Source: [Zimmermannella] faecalis ATCC 13722
GTDB taxonomy: Bacteria > Actinomycetota > Actinomycetes > Actinomycetales > Microbacteriaceae
Length of the DNA stretch: 64,000 bases
Assembly (NCBI RefSeq): GCF_000381765.1
Contig: NZ_KB907074.1
Location: 496,001-560,000 of the forward strand
Direction: 5' to 3'
In this document: one piece after another, positions 1 through 8,835 of the stretch
How positions within the stretch are numbered: position 1 is the stretch's first letter
How the letters are laid out: each line of letters starts with the position of its first letter
Position numbers and translations under genes: made by a program
The notes under the pieces: model-generated
Seen by the model: only the letters and a program-made list of their open reading frames with translations
What the model was told of the DNA's origin: nothing
Databases searched by the model: none

Positions 1-365
1 CCCGTAAGGTTCATGAACAGCACACCGAAGAACACCGCGAGGATGTACGGAAGGTACTTCTTGCCGATCCGCTCGCCGAGCATGTCGTAGACGATGCCGT
101 CGCGCACGAAGCTGACGCCCATCTCGACAATCGACTGCAGCTTCGTGGGAACGAGCTTCGGCCGACGGAGCGCAATCCAGAACAGCAGCAAGAGAATCGC
201 GATTGCGATTAGCCGAACCAGGATCACCCGGTTGATCTCGAAGACGGTGCCGTCAAACCAGAGTGCCGGCGGGAAGAACTCCTCGTCGACGTTCGGGGCG
301 TGGAAACCCTCATCGCCAGCAGCCAGCGAAATTCCCGTCATCAGATTCAGGGCCGTAGCGTACAG
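1..365 (-). CDS. atpB: F0F1 ATP synthase subunit a, 5' part of gene (runs off window)
   Basis: The minus strand encodes the N-terminal part of ATP synthase subunit a, the membrane proton-channel subunit of F0. Visible are the segments EGFHAPN, FEINRVILVRL (start of the first membrane helix) and GVLFMNLTG, which are typical of actinobacterial AtpB. The gene continues past base 1. The start is unclear. A CTG codon at 365 has AGGAG six bases upstream (372-376). The first ATG (341) lacks a ribosome binding site and would shorten the N-terminus. An in-frame TTG lies at 395. I chose 365 for the spacing and the expected N-terminal length. It lies 139 nt downstream of the AtpI-like gene, the usual order for an atp operon. 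Confidence 0.85.
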   Translation of the reverse strand, partial: MYATALNLMTGISLAAGDEGFHAPNVDEEFFPPALWFDGTVFEINRVILVRLIAIAILLLLFWIALRRPKLVPTKLQSIVEMGVSFVRDGIVYDMLGERIGKKYLPYILAVFFGVLFMNLT

Positions 366-504
366 AGGGTTCTCCTGTCTCGGGGCACGACTCAAACTCG
401 CAGTCGAGCGGCGGTTGACGGTGGATTTACGACGTTGTGCCAGCGGATGGGCAACCGGCGTAATCCGACCTGATTACTGTAGCAATAAATTGAACCCGCC
501 ACAC

Positions 505-981
505 TCACGCGGAGGGCGATTCACCGCCATTTTCTGCCTCGTTCGCCTCGCCCGGTAGCTTGACATCGCTCACGTACGGCTGGCGGCTGCGCTGTACCAC
601 GATCACGTCGATCGCGAGCTGCCCAACCATGGCCGCCATCATGGTGCTCCAGAGCACCCAGTCGTGCGTAAAGTCGAACGCCTTGACGAGGGCGAGGACG
701 CCAAGAAACGCAACGAACTTGAGCAGCCACATGCCGAGAATCACCGCGATGAAGAACATCGGGTCGAACCGCGCCGCGAGGATGATCGAAAGCACCGTGA
801 GGCCGGTGAACAGCAGCGTGACACCGGCGGCGACGAGCGCCGACCACAGGCCGGGGAAGCCCGCAACGAGATAGCCCGTGATCCCGCCGACAACAGCGAT
901 TGCGAGGGTGAGCAAGAGTGACCACTTGAGCACTCGCTTCATCACCGGAACGCTCGTTGGGGTGTTGGTGGTGTTCGTCAT
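505..981 (-). CDS. AtpI-like membrane protein (ATP synthase protein I family)
   Basis: This 158-residue protein has four hydrophobic segments (about residues 18-40, 46-68, 73-98 and 108-128), a short polar N-terminus and a charged acidic tail. That layout matches the small AtpI-type proteins encoded just before atpB, which are thought to help assemble the c-ring or load Mg2+. Sequence conservation in this family is low, so the call rests on topology and on its position directly ahead of atpB. Its start codon overlaps the stop of the upstream wecA-like gene by 4 nt (ATGA, 978-981), which implies translational coupling. Confidence 0.72.
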   Translation of the reverse strand: MTNTTNTPTSVPVMKRVLKWSLLLTLAIAVVGGITGYLVAGFPGLWSALVAAGVTLLFTGLTVLSIILAARFDPMFFIAVILGMWLLKFVAFLGVLALVKAFDFTHDWVLWSTMMAAMVGQLAIDVIVVQRSRQPYVSDVKLPGEANEAENGGESPSA

Positions 982-2252
982 GATTTTCCTTGATCGCGGT
1001 GGGGGTTCGGGCGCGGGCTGAGGAGGCGACGGATACGGTGCCGTAGCGCCACCGGCGCGGGCGCGGCCGCCCGGGCGCGGTCGGACTGGCGAACGCCGAG
1101 CTCGTCGAGGGGGTCGAAGGCGTCATCATCGGTCTCGGGCGAGCGCTGCGCCTCCACCTCGAGGCGCTTGCGTTGCGAGAGCGGCGAGATGGTGAGGATC
1201 GAGCAGACGATCATGCCGAGCACGAGGAATACGACCGCGATCCAAATCGGCTGCACGAGGAACGCGAGCAATGCCGCCATACCCACGACGGTGGCCCACG
1301 CGTAGAAGATGAGCACGGCACGACGCTGGGTGTGCCCCATGTCGAGCAATCGATGGTGCAGGTGCTTGCGATCGGCCGAGAACGGCGACTTGCCCGCTGT
1401 GATGCGGCGCACGACCGCCAGGATGAAGTCGACGAGCGGAACAACGAGCACGGCGAAGGGCAGCAGCAGCGGCAGGAATGCTGGCATGAGCGCATCCCGG
1501 CTCACGATGCTCGGGTCGATCTCGCCCGTCACGGCGATCGTTGATGCCGCCATGAGTAGGCCGATCAGCAGCGCGCCACAGTCTCCCATGAACATTCTCG
1601 ATGGGTTCCAGTTCCAGGGGAGGAATCCCGCACACACGCCAATTACCAGGGCCGAGAGCAGTGCAGCGAGCGTGAATCGGCTCGACGAGAGCGATTCGGT
1701 GAGGAAGTAGCTGTAGAGCAGGAACACCCCGCCCGCGATGATCGCAACCCCGGCGACGAGACCGTCAAGGCCATCGATGAAGTTCACCGCGTTCATGACC
1801 AGCACGACCGCGAGCACCGTCATGAAGACCGACATCCACTGTGACGCGACGGTGAGCCCGCCGATCGGCAATGACGTAATCGCGACACCGGAGAACGCGA
1901 GAATCAGGCCCGAGACGATCTGCGCCGCGAGCTTGATCATCCAGTCAAGATCGACGATGTCATCGATCACCCCGACGACAACGATGAGAGTCGCGGCGCC
2001 AATGATGCCCCACACGCGCGTGGGGTTCGCGAACACCAGTTGAAACCAGCTGATCTGCGAGGCAATGGCGAGCGTAATCAGCAGCGCGAAGTACATCGCG
2101 ATGCCACCGAGCCGCGGCTTGGGCGTCGTGTGTACGTCGCGTTCTCGAATCGAGGGATACCAGCGGAACCGCATCGCGAGTCGGTAGATCAGCCACGAGG
2201 CGAAAAAGGCCAGCACCGCGGCGATGATGATGACCCTCGCGTAGAAGAGCAC
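978..2252 (-). CDS. wecA: WecA/TagO-type undecaprenyl-phosphate sugar-1-phosphate transferase
   Basis: This polytopic membrane protein (424 residues, about 11 helices) belongs to the MraY/WecA family. These enzymes move a HexNAc-1-phosphate from a UDP-sugar to undecaprenyl phosphate to start cell-wall polymer synthesis. Family motifs are visible: DDIVDLDW near residue 97, NAVNFIDGLDGL near 155, FMGDCG near 220 and HLHH near 298. The long cytoplasmic C-terminal tail rich in R, A and P is non-conserved. WecA/TagO is more likely than MraY because of the HLHH loop and the context beside Sua5 and atp genes rather than in the dcw cluster. The start is GTG, immediately after the Sua5 stop codon (TAG then GTG). 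Confidence 0.87.
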   Translation of the reverse strand: MLFYARVIIIAAVLAFFASWLIYRLAMRFRWYPSIRERDVHTTPKPRLGGIAMYFALLITLAIASQISWFQLVFANPTRVWGIIGAATLIVVVGVIDDIVDLDWMIKLAAQIVSGLILAFSGVAITSLPIGGLTVASQWMSVFMTVLAVVLVMNAVNFIDGLDGLVAGVAIIAGGVFLLYSYFLTESLSSSRFTLAALLSALVIGVCAGFLPWNWNPSRMFMGDCGALLIGLLMAASTIAVTGEIDPSIVSRDALMPAFLPLLLPFAVLVVPLVDFILAVVRRITAGKSPFSADRKHLHHRLLDMGHTQRRAVLIFYAWATVVGMAALLAFLVQPIWIAVVFLVLGMIVCSILTISPLSQRKRLEVEAQRSPETDDDAFDPLDELGVRQSDRARAAAPAPVALRHRIRRLLSPRPNPHRDQGKS

Positions 2253-2930
2253 CTAGCTCGACGTCCCTTGTTCGGGCTCGAGCAACTCGCCGAGCACCTC
2301 GGCGATCGCGTCTCGCGAGAGCGCACCGGCGCGAACGATGCGTGCCGGAAACCGTTCGGCCGCGGTAAGCCCGGTCGCGTCGACGATCGTTGACGCCGCT
2401 CCCCCGACGGTCCCTGCGTCGAGGAAGATCCGGACCTTCTCTCCGAGTTGCTCGACCGCGTCCGCGGCGTTGTTCGGCGCGGGCTCACCGTGCCGGTTCG
2501 CCGACGACACCGCGAGGGGGCCGGTTTCCCGGAGGAGTTCGCGCGCGTACTCGTTGTCGGGGATCCGCAACGCAACCGTGCCGTGGGTCTCGCCGAGGTC
2601 CCACTGGAGGCTCGGCTGTGCGGGAAGGATGACGGTGAGGGGCCCTGGCCAGTACCGCGCGACGAGTTCCCGAATCTCGTCGGGAACCTCGCTTGCGAGC
2701 GCATCAATCGTCGCGTTATCGGCGACAAGTACGGGCGGCGGCGAAGTGCGATCGCGGCCCTTCGCCTCGAGGAGCTTCGTGACTGCCTCGGCGTTGAACG
2801 CATTCGCGGCGATGCCATACACCGTGTCGGTGGGCATCACGATGACGTCGCCGAGGCCGAGTGCGGCGCGCGCTTCGCGCATGCCGACGAGCAGGCGCTG
2901 CGGCGAGGAGAGGTCATAGACGTCAGGCAT
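2253..2930 (-). CDS. L-threonylcarbamoyladenylate synthase (Sua5/YciO/TsaC family)
   Basis: The 225-residue protein makes threonylcarbamoyl-AMP from threonine, bicarbonate and ATP. This is the first step of the t6A modification at position 37 of ANN-decoding tRNAs. Recognisable elements are PTDTVYGIA near residue 33, KGRDR near 56, a VSSANRHGEPAPN segment near 141, and the YrdC-fold spacing between them. There is no C-terminal Sua5 domain, so it is the short TsaC-like form. It lies between prmC (30 nt upstream) and wecA (0 nt), a common actinobacterial order. The start is the ATG at 2930. Confidence 0.9.
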   Translation of the reverse strand: MPDVYDLSSPQRLLVGMREARAALGLGDVIVMPTDTVYGIAANAFNAEAVTKLLEAKGRDRTSPPPVLVADNATIDALASEVPDEIRELVARYWPGPLTVILPAQPSLQWDLGETHGTVALRIPDNEYARELLRETGPLAVSSANRHGEPAPNNAADAVEQLGEKVRIFLDAGTVGGAASTIVDATGLTAAERFPARIVRAGALSRDAIAEVLGELLEPEQGTSS

Positions 2931-2960
2931 ATCACCCGTGAGTCTAGACGTTGCTGAGGG

Positions 2961-3815
2961 TCACCCGCCCCTCGTCGCGAGCGTGTGGCGCTCTCGGCCG
3001 GCGAGGTCGACGATCGTCTCAGGTGAATCGAGGCCCGCCGCCCGGGCAAGGTTTCGGATCTCGGCACCCTGCTCCTCCGTATGCTCCAGCGCGACGAGCC
3101 CACCCGGTTCGAGGGCCTCGGCCGCGAAAACGATGATCCGACGAATCTCGTCGAGCCCGTCACCACCTGAATACAGCGCGGGTTCGGGATCAAACATGCG
3201 CACCTCGGGATCGCGGGGCACCTCACGGAGCGGCACGTATGGCGGGTTCGAGACGATCCCCCGTAGCGGTTCCCCCGTGGCCGCGGCCCGCAACTGTGGG
3301 AGCCAGTCACCGAAGCGCGCCGCAACCTTGGCCGAGGCGTTCGCCGCGACGTTCCGACGCAACCACGGCCATGCGTGAGCCGAGGCCTCAAGCGCGACGA
3401 CGCGCATCCGTGGCAGACGGAGGCCAAGAGAAATTGCGATCGCGCCGGTGCCCGAGCCGACGTCAGCGACCAGCCCGGCCTCTGCATCGACGAGCCGATC
3501 CGCCGCTGCCGCAACCAGCACCTCGGTCTCGGGCCGCGGAACAAATGCGCCGGGGCCGACCGCGACCTCGACCTGATCGAATGGCGCGACACCGAGGATG
3601 TGCTGAAGCGGTTCGCGGCGCGCTCGACGGCGCACCACCTCCCGCACACGATTCGCGTCGTCGTCGCACACGGTTCGACCGAGCAATCGATCAAGCTCGA
3701 GGTCACCTCGTCCACGGCCAAGTGCTGCCGCGACCACGATTGCCGGTTCGGGCGCCGCGAGGCCGGCCCGCCCGAGTGTCACCGTTGCTGCTCGGAGGAG
3801 GTCGTCGATTCGCAC
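2961..3815 (-). CDS. prmC: Peptide chain release factor N5-glutamine methyltransferase
   Basis: PrmC (HemK) methylates the glutamine of the GGQ motif in release factors using S-adenosylmethionine. The 284-residue protein has an N-terminal helical substrate domain, a SAM-binding stretch VADVGSGTGAIA near residue 114 and the diagnostic SNPPYVP motif near 189. The start is GTG at 3815. prmC usually follows prfA directly. Here a plus-strand cysK-cysE pair (4001-5665) separates them, so prmC must have its own promoter in the 3816-4000 gap. Confidence 0.92.
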   Translation of the reverse strand: MRIDDLLRAATVTLGRAGLAAPEPAIVVAAALGRGRGDLELDRLLGRTVCDDDANRVREVVRRRARREPLQHILGVAPFDQVEVAVGPGAFVPRPETEVLVAAAADRLVDAEAGLVADVGSGTGAIAISLGLRLPRMRVVALEASAHAWPWLRRNVAANASAKVAARFGDWLPQLRAAATGEPLRGIVSNPPYVPLREVPRDPEVRMFDPEPALYSGGDGLDEIRRIIVFAAEALEPGGLVALEHTEEQGAEIRNLARAAGLDSPETIVDLAGRERHTLATRGG

Positions 3816-3886
3816 CCGAATACTCTAGGCGTGCCGGGCACGAGAACGCGACCGCCGTGCAGCAACCACCGGCGGCGCGTATGGTC

Positions 3887-3906
3887 CATCGTGACGCATC
3901 GTGACG
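3887..3906. repeat. Tandem 10-bp direct repeat in the prmC/cysK divergent gap
   Basis: The decamer CATCGTGACG occurs twice back to back, between the divergent starts of prmC and cysK. Two helical-turn-spaced half-sites could bind a dimeric regulator. No consensus is recognised, so a regulatory role is inference. Confidence 0.3.
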
Positions 3907-4000
3907 GGCTACCAGCGACGCCCAGGCGGAGCCTGATTTGATGAGCACGATCGGCGGGGACGCAACCGCCCCGGCCCCGACTCGAGAGGTGAACTCCAAC

Positions 4001-4939
4001 ATGGCAAAGATTTACAACGATGTGACCGAGGTCATCGGCGGCACTCCCCTGGTGCGGCTCAACCGAATCAATGACACCGACGCGAACGTGTACGCGAAGC
4101 TCGAATTCAACAACCCCACCGCGAGCGTGAAGGACCGCCTCGGGTGGGGCATAGTGCGCGCGGCCGAGCGCAGCGGCCAGCTGCAGCCCGGCGGCACGAT
4201 CATCGAGGGCACCTCGGGAAACACCGGCATCGCGCTGGCAGCAGTCGGCGCCGCCCGCGGGTACAAGGTGATCATCGCCATGCCCGAGACGATGTCGGTC
4301 GAGCGCCGTCAGCTCATGAAGGCGTTCGGCGCCGAGCTCGTGCTCACCCCGGGTCCCGACGGGATGCGCGGAGCGGTCGCCAAGGCGCAGGAGCTGCAGG
4401 CCAACACCCCGAATTCGATTCTCGCGAGCCAGTTCGAAAATGAAGCCAACGTCGAGATCCACCGCGAGACGACCGCGGAAGAGGTCTGGAACGACACCGA
4501 CGGCGAGGTCGACATCTTCGTCGCGGGCATTGGCACGGGCGGCACGATCACCGGTGTCGGCCAGGTTCTCAAGGAGCGCAAGCCCGAGGTGCGCATCGTC
4601 GCAGTCGAGCCGAAGGACTCGCCGCTCCTCACCGAGGGCAAGGCGGGCCCCCACAAGATTCAGGGGCTCGGCGCGAACTTCGTGCCGGAGATTCTCGACC
4701 AGGGCGTGATCGACGAGGTCATCGACACGACGCTGGAAGACTCGATCGCCACCTCGCGTGAGCTCACGCGGTCCGAGGGCCTCTTCTCGGGCATCTCGTC
4801 GGGTGCGAACGTCTGGGCCGCGCTCCAGGTTGCTCGCCGCCCCGAGAACGCGGGCAAGAACATCGTGGTGATCGTCGCCGACACCGGCGAGCGTTACCTC
4901 TCGAGCGTGCTGTTCGACGATCTGCGCGAAGGAAACTAG
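4001..4939 (+). CDS. cysK: Cysteine synthase A (O-acetylserine sulfhydrylase)
   Basis: This PLP enzyme makes L-cysteine from O-acetylserine and sulfide. The 312-residue product starts MAKIYNDV, has the PLP lysine in [10 protein letters not shown] (about K44), the substrate loop EGTSGNTG near residue 70 and the phosphate-binding GTGGTITG near 176. I chose the ATG at 4001 because GAGAGGTGA precedes it and family members begin here. An in-frame ATG at 3941 with GGAG nine bases upstream would add 20 residues. cysE follows after 81 nt that contain a hairpin. Both genes sit on the plus strand inside an otherwise minus-strand operon region. Confidence 0.95.
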   Translation: MAKIYNDVTEVIGGTPLVRLNRINDTDANVYAKLEFNNPTASVKDRLGWGIVRAAERSGQLQPGGTIIEGTSGNTGIALAAVGAARGYKVIIAMPETMSVERRQLMKAFGAELVLTPGPDGMRGAVAKAQELQANTPNSILASQFENEANVEIHRETTAEEVWNDTDGEVDIFVAGIGTGGTITGVGQVLKERKPEVRIVAVEPKDSPLLTEGKAGPHKIQGLGANFVPEILDQGVIDEVIDTTLEDSIATSRELTRSEGLFSGISSGANVWAALQVARRPENAGKNIVVIVADTGERYLSSVLFDDLREGN

Positions 4940-4951
4940 GCTGAGGCACCC

Positions 4952-4987
4952 GACGGGGTCGATGCGAGGAATCGCGTCGACCCCGTC
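4952..4987 (+). other. Stem-loop between cysK and cysE
   Basis: Arms of 15 nt (4952-4966 and 4973-4987) pair with one mismatch around a 6-nt loop. There is no T-run after it, so a classical intrinsic terminator is unlikely. It may set the cysK to cysE ratio by partial termination or by protecting the cysK mRNA 3' end. Confidence 0.55.
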
Positions 4988-5020
4988 GACGTTCCCCCAG
5001 CTGCGGGCACTTCCCGATAG

Positions 5021-5665
5021 GTGACCGACCGAGCGACGAAAGTGAGTGGCACCGTGCGAGCATCCGGCGTATTCACGCCTCCGAGACGACTGCCCGGCGA
5101 CGAGTTTTTTCAGGGCGTCCGCGAAGACATCTCCGCGGCGAAGCGCGGCGATCCCGCAGCGAGGTCACGCGCCTCGATCGCAGTGATCTACTCAGGACTC
5201 CACGCCGTCTGGGCCCACCGCATCGCGCACCGTCTCTGGTGCACGGGAACGCCGGCGCGCCGGTTTCTCGCGCGCGCGATCTCGCAACTCGCCCGCTTCG
5301 CGACCGGCATCGAGATTCACCCGGGCGCAACGATCGGGCGGCGTCTGTTTATCGACCACGGCATGGGCGTCGTCATCGGCGAGACCGCCATCGTGGGCGA
5401 CGACGTGAAGATCTATCACGGCGTCACGCTCGGTGGCGTGGCGAACAAGCGCGTCAAGCGGCACCCAACGATCGGTAACCGCGTCATGATCGGCGCGGGG
5501 GCGAAGCTGCTCGGCCCGATCGAGATCGGCGACGATTCCCTCATCGGCGCGAACGCGGTCGTAACCCGCTCGTTCGGTCCTGGCGCGGTGCTCACGGGCA
5601 TCCCCGCACGGAACCGACCGACCTCGCAGAGTGCCCGCCACGAGGCCGGCGACTGGATCATCTAA
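5021..5665 (+). CDS. cysE: Serine O-acetyltransferase
   Basis: CysE acetylates serine to O-acetylserine, the substrate of CysK. The 214-residue protein has an N-terminal helical domain and a left-handed beta-helix of hexapeptide repeats. The active-site segments [22 protein letters not shown] and YHGVTLGG lie near residues 102, 114 and 136. It is of the short (about 190-215 residue) type. The C-terminus is GDWII. A terminal isoleucine is what CysE uses to dock in the CysK active site in known cysteine synthase complexes. The start is uncertain: GTG at 5021 has a poor ribosome binding site, and in-frame GTG codons follow at 5042 and 5054. Confidence 0.92.
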   Translation: MTDRATKVSGTVRASGVFTPPRRLPGDEFFQGVREDISAAKRGDPAARSRASIAVIYSGLHAVWAHRIAHRLWCTGTPARRFLARAISQLARFATGIEIHPGATIGRRLFIDHGMGVVIGETAIVGDDVKIYHGVTLGGVANKRVKRHPTIGNRVMIGAGAKLLGPIEIGDDSLIGANAVVTRSFGPGAVLTGIPARNRPTSQSARHEAGDWII

Positions 5666-5671
5666 CACCCA

Positions 5672-5735
5672 CAGTTGAGGGGTCGATTGTTGCTGTTTTG
5701 CGGCCGCAAAACAGCAACAATCGACCCCTCAACTG
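5672..5735. repeat. Perfect 64-nt palindrome between convergent cysE and prfA
   Basis: Two 32-nt arms (5672-5703 and 5704-5735) are exact reverse complements with no spacer. The centre is GCGGCCGC flanked by TTTT and AAAA. It fills the gap exactly: cysE stops at 5665 and the prfA stop codon begins at 5736. Each strand could fold a very long hairpin, so it may act as a bidirectional transcript end. There is no U-tract after the stem on either strand. Confidence 0.9.
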
Positions 5736-6830
5736 CTAGTTGTCGCCGCCGAGCGCCGCGAGACGGGCCTCTTCGTCGGCGCTGACGGCCGACTCGATCA
5801 CCGGACCGAGCGCACCGCTCAGTACCTGGTCGAGGTTGTAGGCCTTGTACCCGGTACGGTGGTCCGCAATCCGGTTCTCGGGGAAGTTGTACGTCCGAAT
5901 GCGCTCAGACCGATCCATCGACCGAATCTGCGAGTGCCGCGCATCCGCCTCTGCCGCCGCCTGCTCTTCCTGCTGGCGAGCAAGCAGTCGGGCCTGCAAC
6001 ACGCGCATTGCCGCCGCACGGTTCTGAATCTGCGACTTTTCGTTCTGCATCGAGACGACGATGCCGGTCGGCAGGTGGGTAATACGCACCGCCGAGTCGG
6101 TCGTGTTCACCGACTGGCCGCCGGGTCCGGAGGAACGGTACACATCGATCTTCAGGTCGTTCTGATCGAGCTGCACCTCTTCGGGCTCGTCAACCTCTGG
6201 GAAGACAAGCACACCGGTCGTCGAGGTGTGGATGCGCCCCTGCGACTCGGTCGCTGGCACGCGCTGCACGCGGTGCACGCCACCCTCGTACTTGAGCGAC
6301 GCCCACACGCCGTCGGCGGGGTCATTCGACGACGACTTGATCGCGACCTGGACGTCCTTGTAGCCGCCAAGGTCGCTCGTCGTGGAATCGAGCATCTCGA
6401 TCTTCCAGCCTCGCGCCTCGGCGTAGTGGCTGTACATGCGCAGGAGATCGGCCGCGAACAGTGCCGATTCCTCGCCGCCCTCGCCGCCCTTGATCTCCAT
6501 GATCACGTCGCGACCGTCGTCGGGGTCACGCGGGATCAGTAGTCGCCGCAGCTTCTCGGACTGCGCATCGACACGAACGCGGGTCGCCTCGGCCTCCTCG
6601 GCGAACAGCTCGTCTTCCTTCGCGAGTTCGAGCGCCGCCTCGAGGTCGCTCTCGAGTGACGTGAGGCGATCGTCGGCCGCAAGAATCTGCGAGAGTTCCG
6701 CGTAGCGACGATTCACCTTCTTCGCGCGCGCCGGGTTTGAGTGCAGCTCGGGGTCGGCGAGTTGCTCCTGCAGTTCGGCGTGCTCAGCGCGCAGGTTGGC
6801 GAGCGACTCCGAAAACTCCGCGCGGCTCAT
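5736..6830 (-). CDS. prfA: Peptide chain release factor 1
   Basis: RF1 recognises UAA and UAG stop codons and triggers peptide release. The 364-residue protein has the tripeptide anticodon motif PAT (PxT class) near residue 190, which marks it as RF1 rather than RF2. The catalytic GGQ is in [12 protein letters not shown] near 236. Its start overlaps the rho stop by 4 nt (ATGA, 6827-6830). It is downstream of rho without an intervening rpmE. Its stop abuts a 64-nt palindrome. Confidence 0.97.
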   Translation of the reverse strand: MSRAEFSESLANLRAEHAELQEQLADPELHSNPARAKKVNRRYAELSQILAADDRLTSLESDLEAALELAKEDELFAEEAEATRVRVDAQSEKLRRLLIPRDPDDGRDVIMEIKGGEGGEESALFAADLLRMYSHYAEARGWKIEMLDSTTSDLGGYKDVQVAIKSSSNDPADGVWASLKYEGGVHRVQRVPATESQGRIHTSTTGVLVFPEVDEPEEVQLDQNDLKIDVYRSSGPGGQSVNTTDSAVRITHLPTGIVVSMQNEKSQIQNRAAAMRVLQARLLARQQEEQAAAEADARHSQIRSMDRSERIRTYNFPENRIADHRTGYKAYNLDQVLSGALGPVIESAVSADEEARLAALGGDN

Positions 6831-8707
6831 CGAGCCGTCACCGGGCTGATCGGGTTCGCTCGCACCGACGCGAGGAACTCTTCGTTCGACGACGTCTGGC
6901 TGATGCGCTCGAGCACAGCCTCGAGCGACACCTGGGCGTCACCGCCGAGAGCTCGGCGAATTGCCCAGGTCGCCTCGAGCTCGTCGGAGCTGAGCAGCTG
7001 GTCTTCGTGGAGGGTCGACGACTGCTGAATGTCGAGCGCCGGGAAGATGCGCTTGTTCGCGATCTCGCGCGACAGGCGAAGCTCCATGTTTCCGGTGCCG
7101 GCAAACTCCTCGAGAATCACCTCGTCGGTGCGCGAACCGGTCTCGACCATCGCGGTCGCGAGGATCGTGAGCGAGCCGCCGTTCTCGACGTTGCGTGCCG
7201 CACCGAAGAACCGCTTCGGCGGGTAGAGCGCCGAAGCGTCAACGCCACCCGCGATGATGCGGCCACTCGCCGGTGCGGTGAGGTTGTAGGCGCGACCGAG
7301 CTGCGTGATCGAGTCGAGCAGCACGACTACGTCGAGCCCGAGTTCAACGAGTCGCTTCGCGCGCTCGATCGCGAGTTCGGCGATCGTCGTGTGGTTCTCG
7401 GCGGGCATGTCGAAGGTCGACGAGATGACCTCACCGTGAATCGTGCGCTCGAGTCGCGTGACCTCTTCGGGACGCTCGTCAACGAGCACGAGCATAAGGT
7501 GCGTGTCGGGGCTGTTCTGCGCAATCGCGTTCGCGATGCGCTCGAGCATGATCGACTTGCCCGACTTCGGGGGCGCGACGATGAGGCCGCGGGTACCCTT
7601 GCCAATCGGCGCGAAGAGGTCGATCATTCGCTGGGCGGCGTGGCCACCGGCGGTCTCGAGCGTGATGCGCTCCTCGGGGTAGAGGGCGCGGAGCGAGTCA
7701 AAATCGGTGCGCTCACGGTTCGGGTCAGGCTGTTCCCCGTTGATCGTGTCGATCTTCACGAGGGCGTTGTACTTCTGGCGGCCCGACTGGTACTCGCCCT
7801 CACGCGGCTGGCGGATCGCGCCGACGATGGCGTCGCCCTTGCGGAGGTTGTACTTCTTCACCTGGCCGAGCGAGACGTACACGTCGTTGTTGCCGGCGAG
7901 GTAGCCGCTCGTGCGCACAAACGCGTAGTTGTCGAGCACGTCGAGGATGCCCGCGATCGGCAGCAGCACGTCGTCGGGTGCGATCTCGGGGTCGACATCG
8001 TCGCGATTGCGCTTGCGCTTGCGCTCGTTCTGGTTCTGCTGACGACCGTTGTTGTCCTGCCCGCCACGGTTCGAGTCACCGTTCTTGGTCTGCTCGTTCT
8101 GCTTGCCGCCGTCGTCGTTCGATTGGCGGTTGCGGTTCCGGCTGCGGTTGCGCTTGCGTCCGCCGGTCTCCGCCTGCGGTTCGTCGTCCTGCTCAGCATC
8201 GTCGTCACGCGCGGGCGGGAGCACGATGTCGTCAAGCGTGAGGGGCGAAGCCTCAGCCTCGTCAGCGGTCTTGGCTCCCTGCTCCGAGTCCTGGCCGGAT
8301 ACGCGACGGTTTCGGCGGCGGGGCTGCTGCTTGGCCGTCTCGGCGGACTTCTCTGCGTTGTCGTGCTTCGGCTCCGGGAGCTCGATCTCGAGTTCCGGGC
8401 GCTTTGCGGCGTCGGTCGACGACTCGTCGTCGCCCTTCGCCCCGGACTGCTCGGCAGCATCCGTCGAGTTGGCAGGGGCCTGCTCGCTCGTGGCCTCCTC
8501 GGCCTGCGTGGGCTGTTCGGCCTGCTGCGGCTGCTCGGCGGCTGCGGGCTGGCTCTTGGCCTGTGCCTGCTGGATCGCGTCGATGAGGACGCTCTTGCGC
8601 ATCCGCGCCGCGCCCTTGATTCCGTGCTGTGACGCGAGCGTCTGAAGGTCGGCGACCTTCATTCGCTCGAGCGCCGCGGCATCAATCGAAGTTGAAGAAT
8701 CGGTCAT
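6827..8707 (-). CDS. rho: Transcription termination factor Rho with long disordered insertion
   Basis: Rho is the hexameric RNA helicase for factor-dependent termination. The 626-residue protein starts MTDSSTS (ATG 8707, with AAGGAA upstream). It has an N-terminal Rho helix-loop-helix region (about 1-50), a low-complexity insertion (about 50-240) that becomes very rich in N, R, Q and G, a cold-shock RNA-binding domain, and the ATPase core with Walker A APPKSGKS near 375. Long insertions are usual in actinobacterial Rho and raise affinity for structured RNA. A 128-nt leader separates it from thrB. Confidence 0.96.
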   Translation of the reverse strand: MTDSSTSIDAAALERMKVADLQTLASQHGIKGAARMRKSVLIDAIQQAQAKSQPAAAEQPQQAEQPTQAEEATSEQAPANSTDAAEQSGAKGDDESSTDAAKRPELEIELPEPKHDNAEKSAETAKQQPRRRNRRVSGQDSEQGAKTADEAEASPLTLDDIVLPPARDDDAEQDDEPQAETGGRKRNRSRNRNRQSNDDGGKQNEQTKNGDSNRGGQDNNGRQQNQNERKRKRNRDDVDPEIAPDDVLLPIAGILDVLDNYAFVRTSGYLAGNNDVYVSLGQVKKYNLRKGDAIVGAIRQPREGEYQSGRQKYNALVKIDTINGEQPDPNRERTDFDSLRALYPEERITLETAGGHAAQRMIDLFAPIGKGTRGLIVAPPKSGKSIMLERIANAIAQNSPDTHLMLVLVDERPEEVTRLERTIHGEVISSTFDMPAENHTTIAELAIERAKRLVELGLDVVVLLDSITQLGRAYNLTAPASGRIIAGGVDASALYPPKRFFGAARNVENGGSLTILATAMVETGSRTDEVILEEFAGTGNMELRLSREIANKRIFPALDIQQSSTLHEDQLLSSDELEATWAIRRALGGDAQVSLEAVLERISQTSSNEEFLASVRANPISPVTAR

Positions 8708-8835
8708 GAAGTTCTGGTTCCTTGGTGTGACGCGCCCCGCTCGTTCGCGCGGCGCTGGGAAATCGGGCAAGCAACGAAGTGCTCGTACCGAGAGAGATGG
8801 GATGCGGGCGGTCGATCGCGAGAATTGCGGTCGAG

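Noticed and set aside
3938-4000. N-terminal extension of cysK
   Set aside because: The extra residues are Ala/Pro/Thr-rich and not part of the family; MAKIYNDV at 4001 has a better start context.
6737-8632. 631-codon plus-strand open frame opposite rho
   Set aside because: It mirrors rho and prfA. The Leu/Val-rich part is the reverse complement of the Rho low-complexity insertion.
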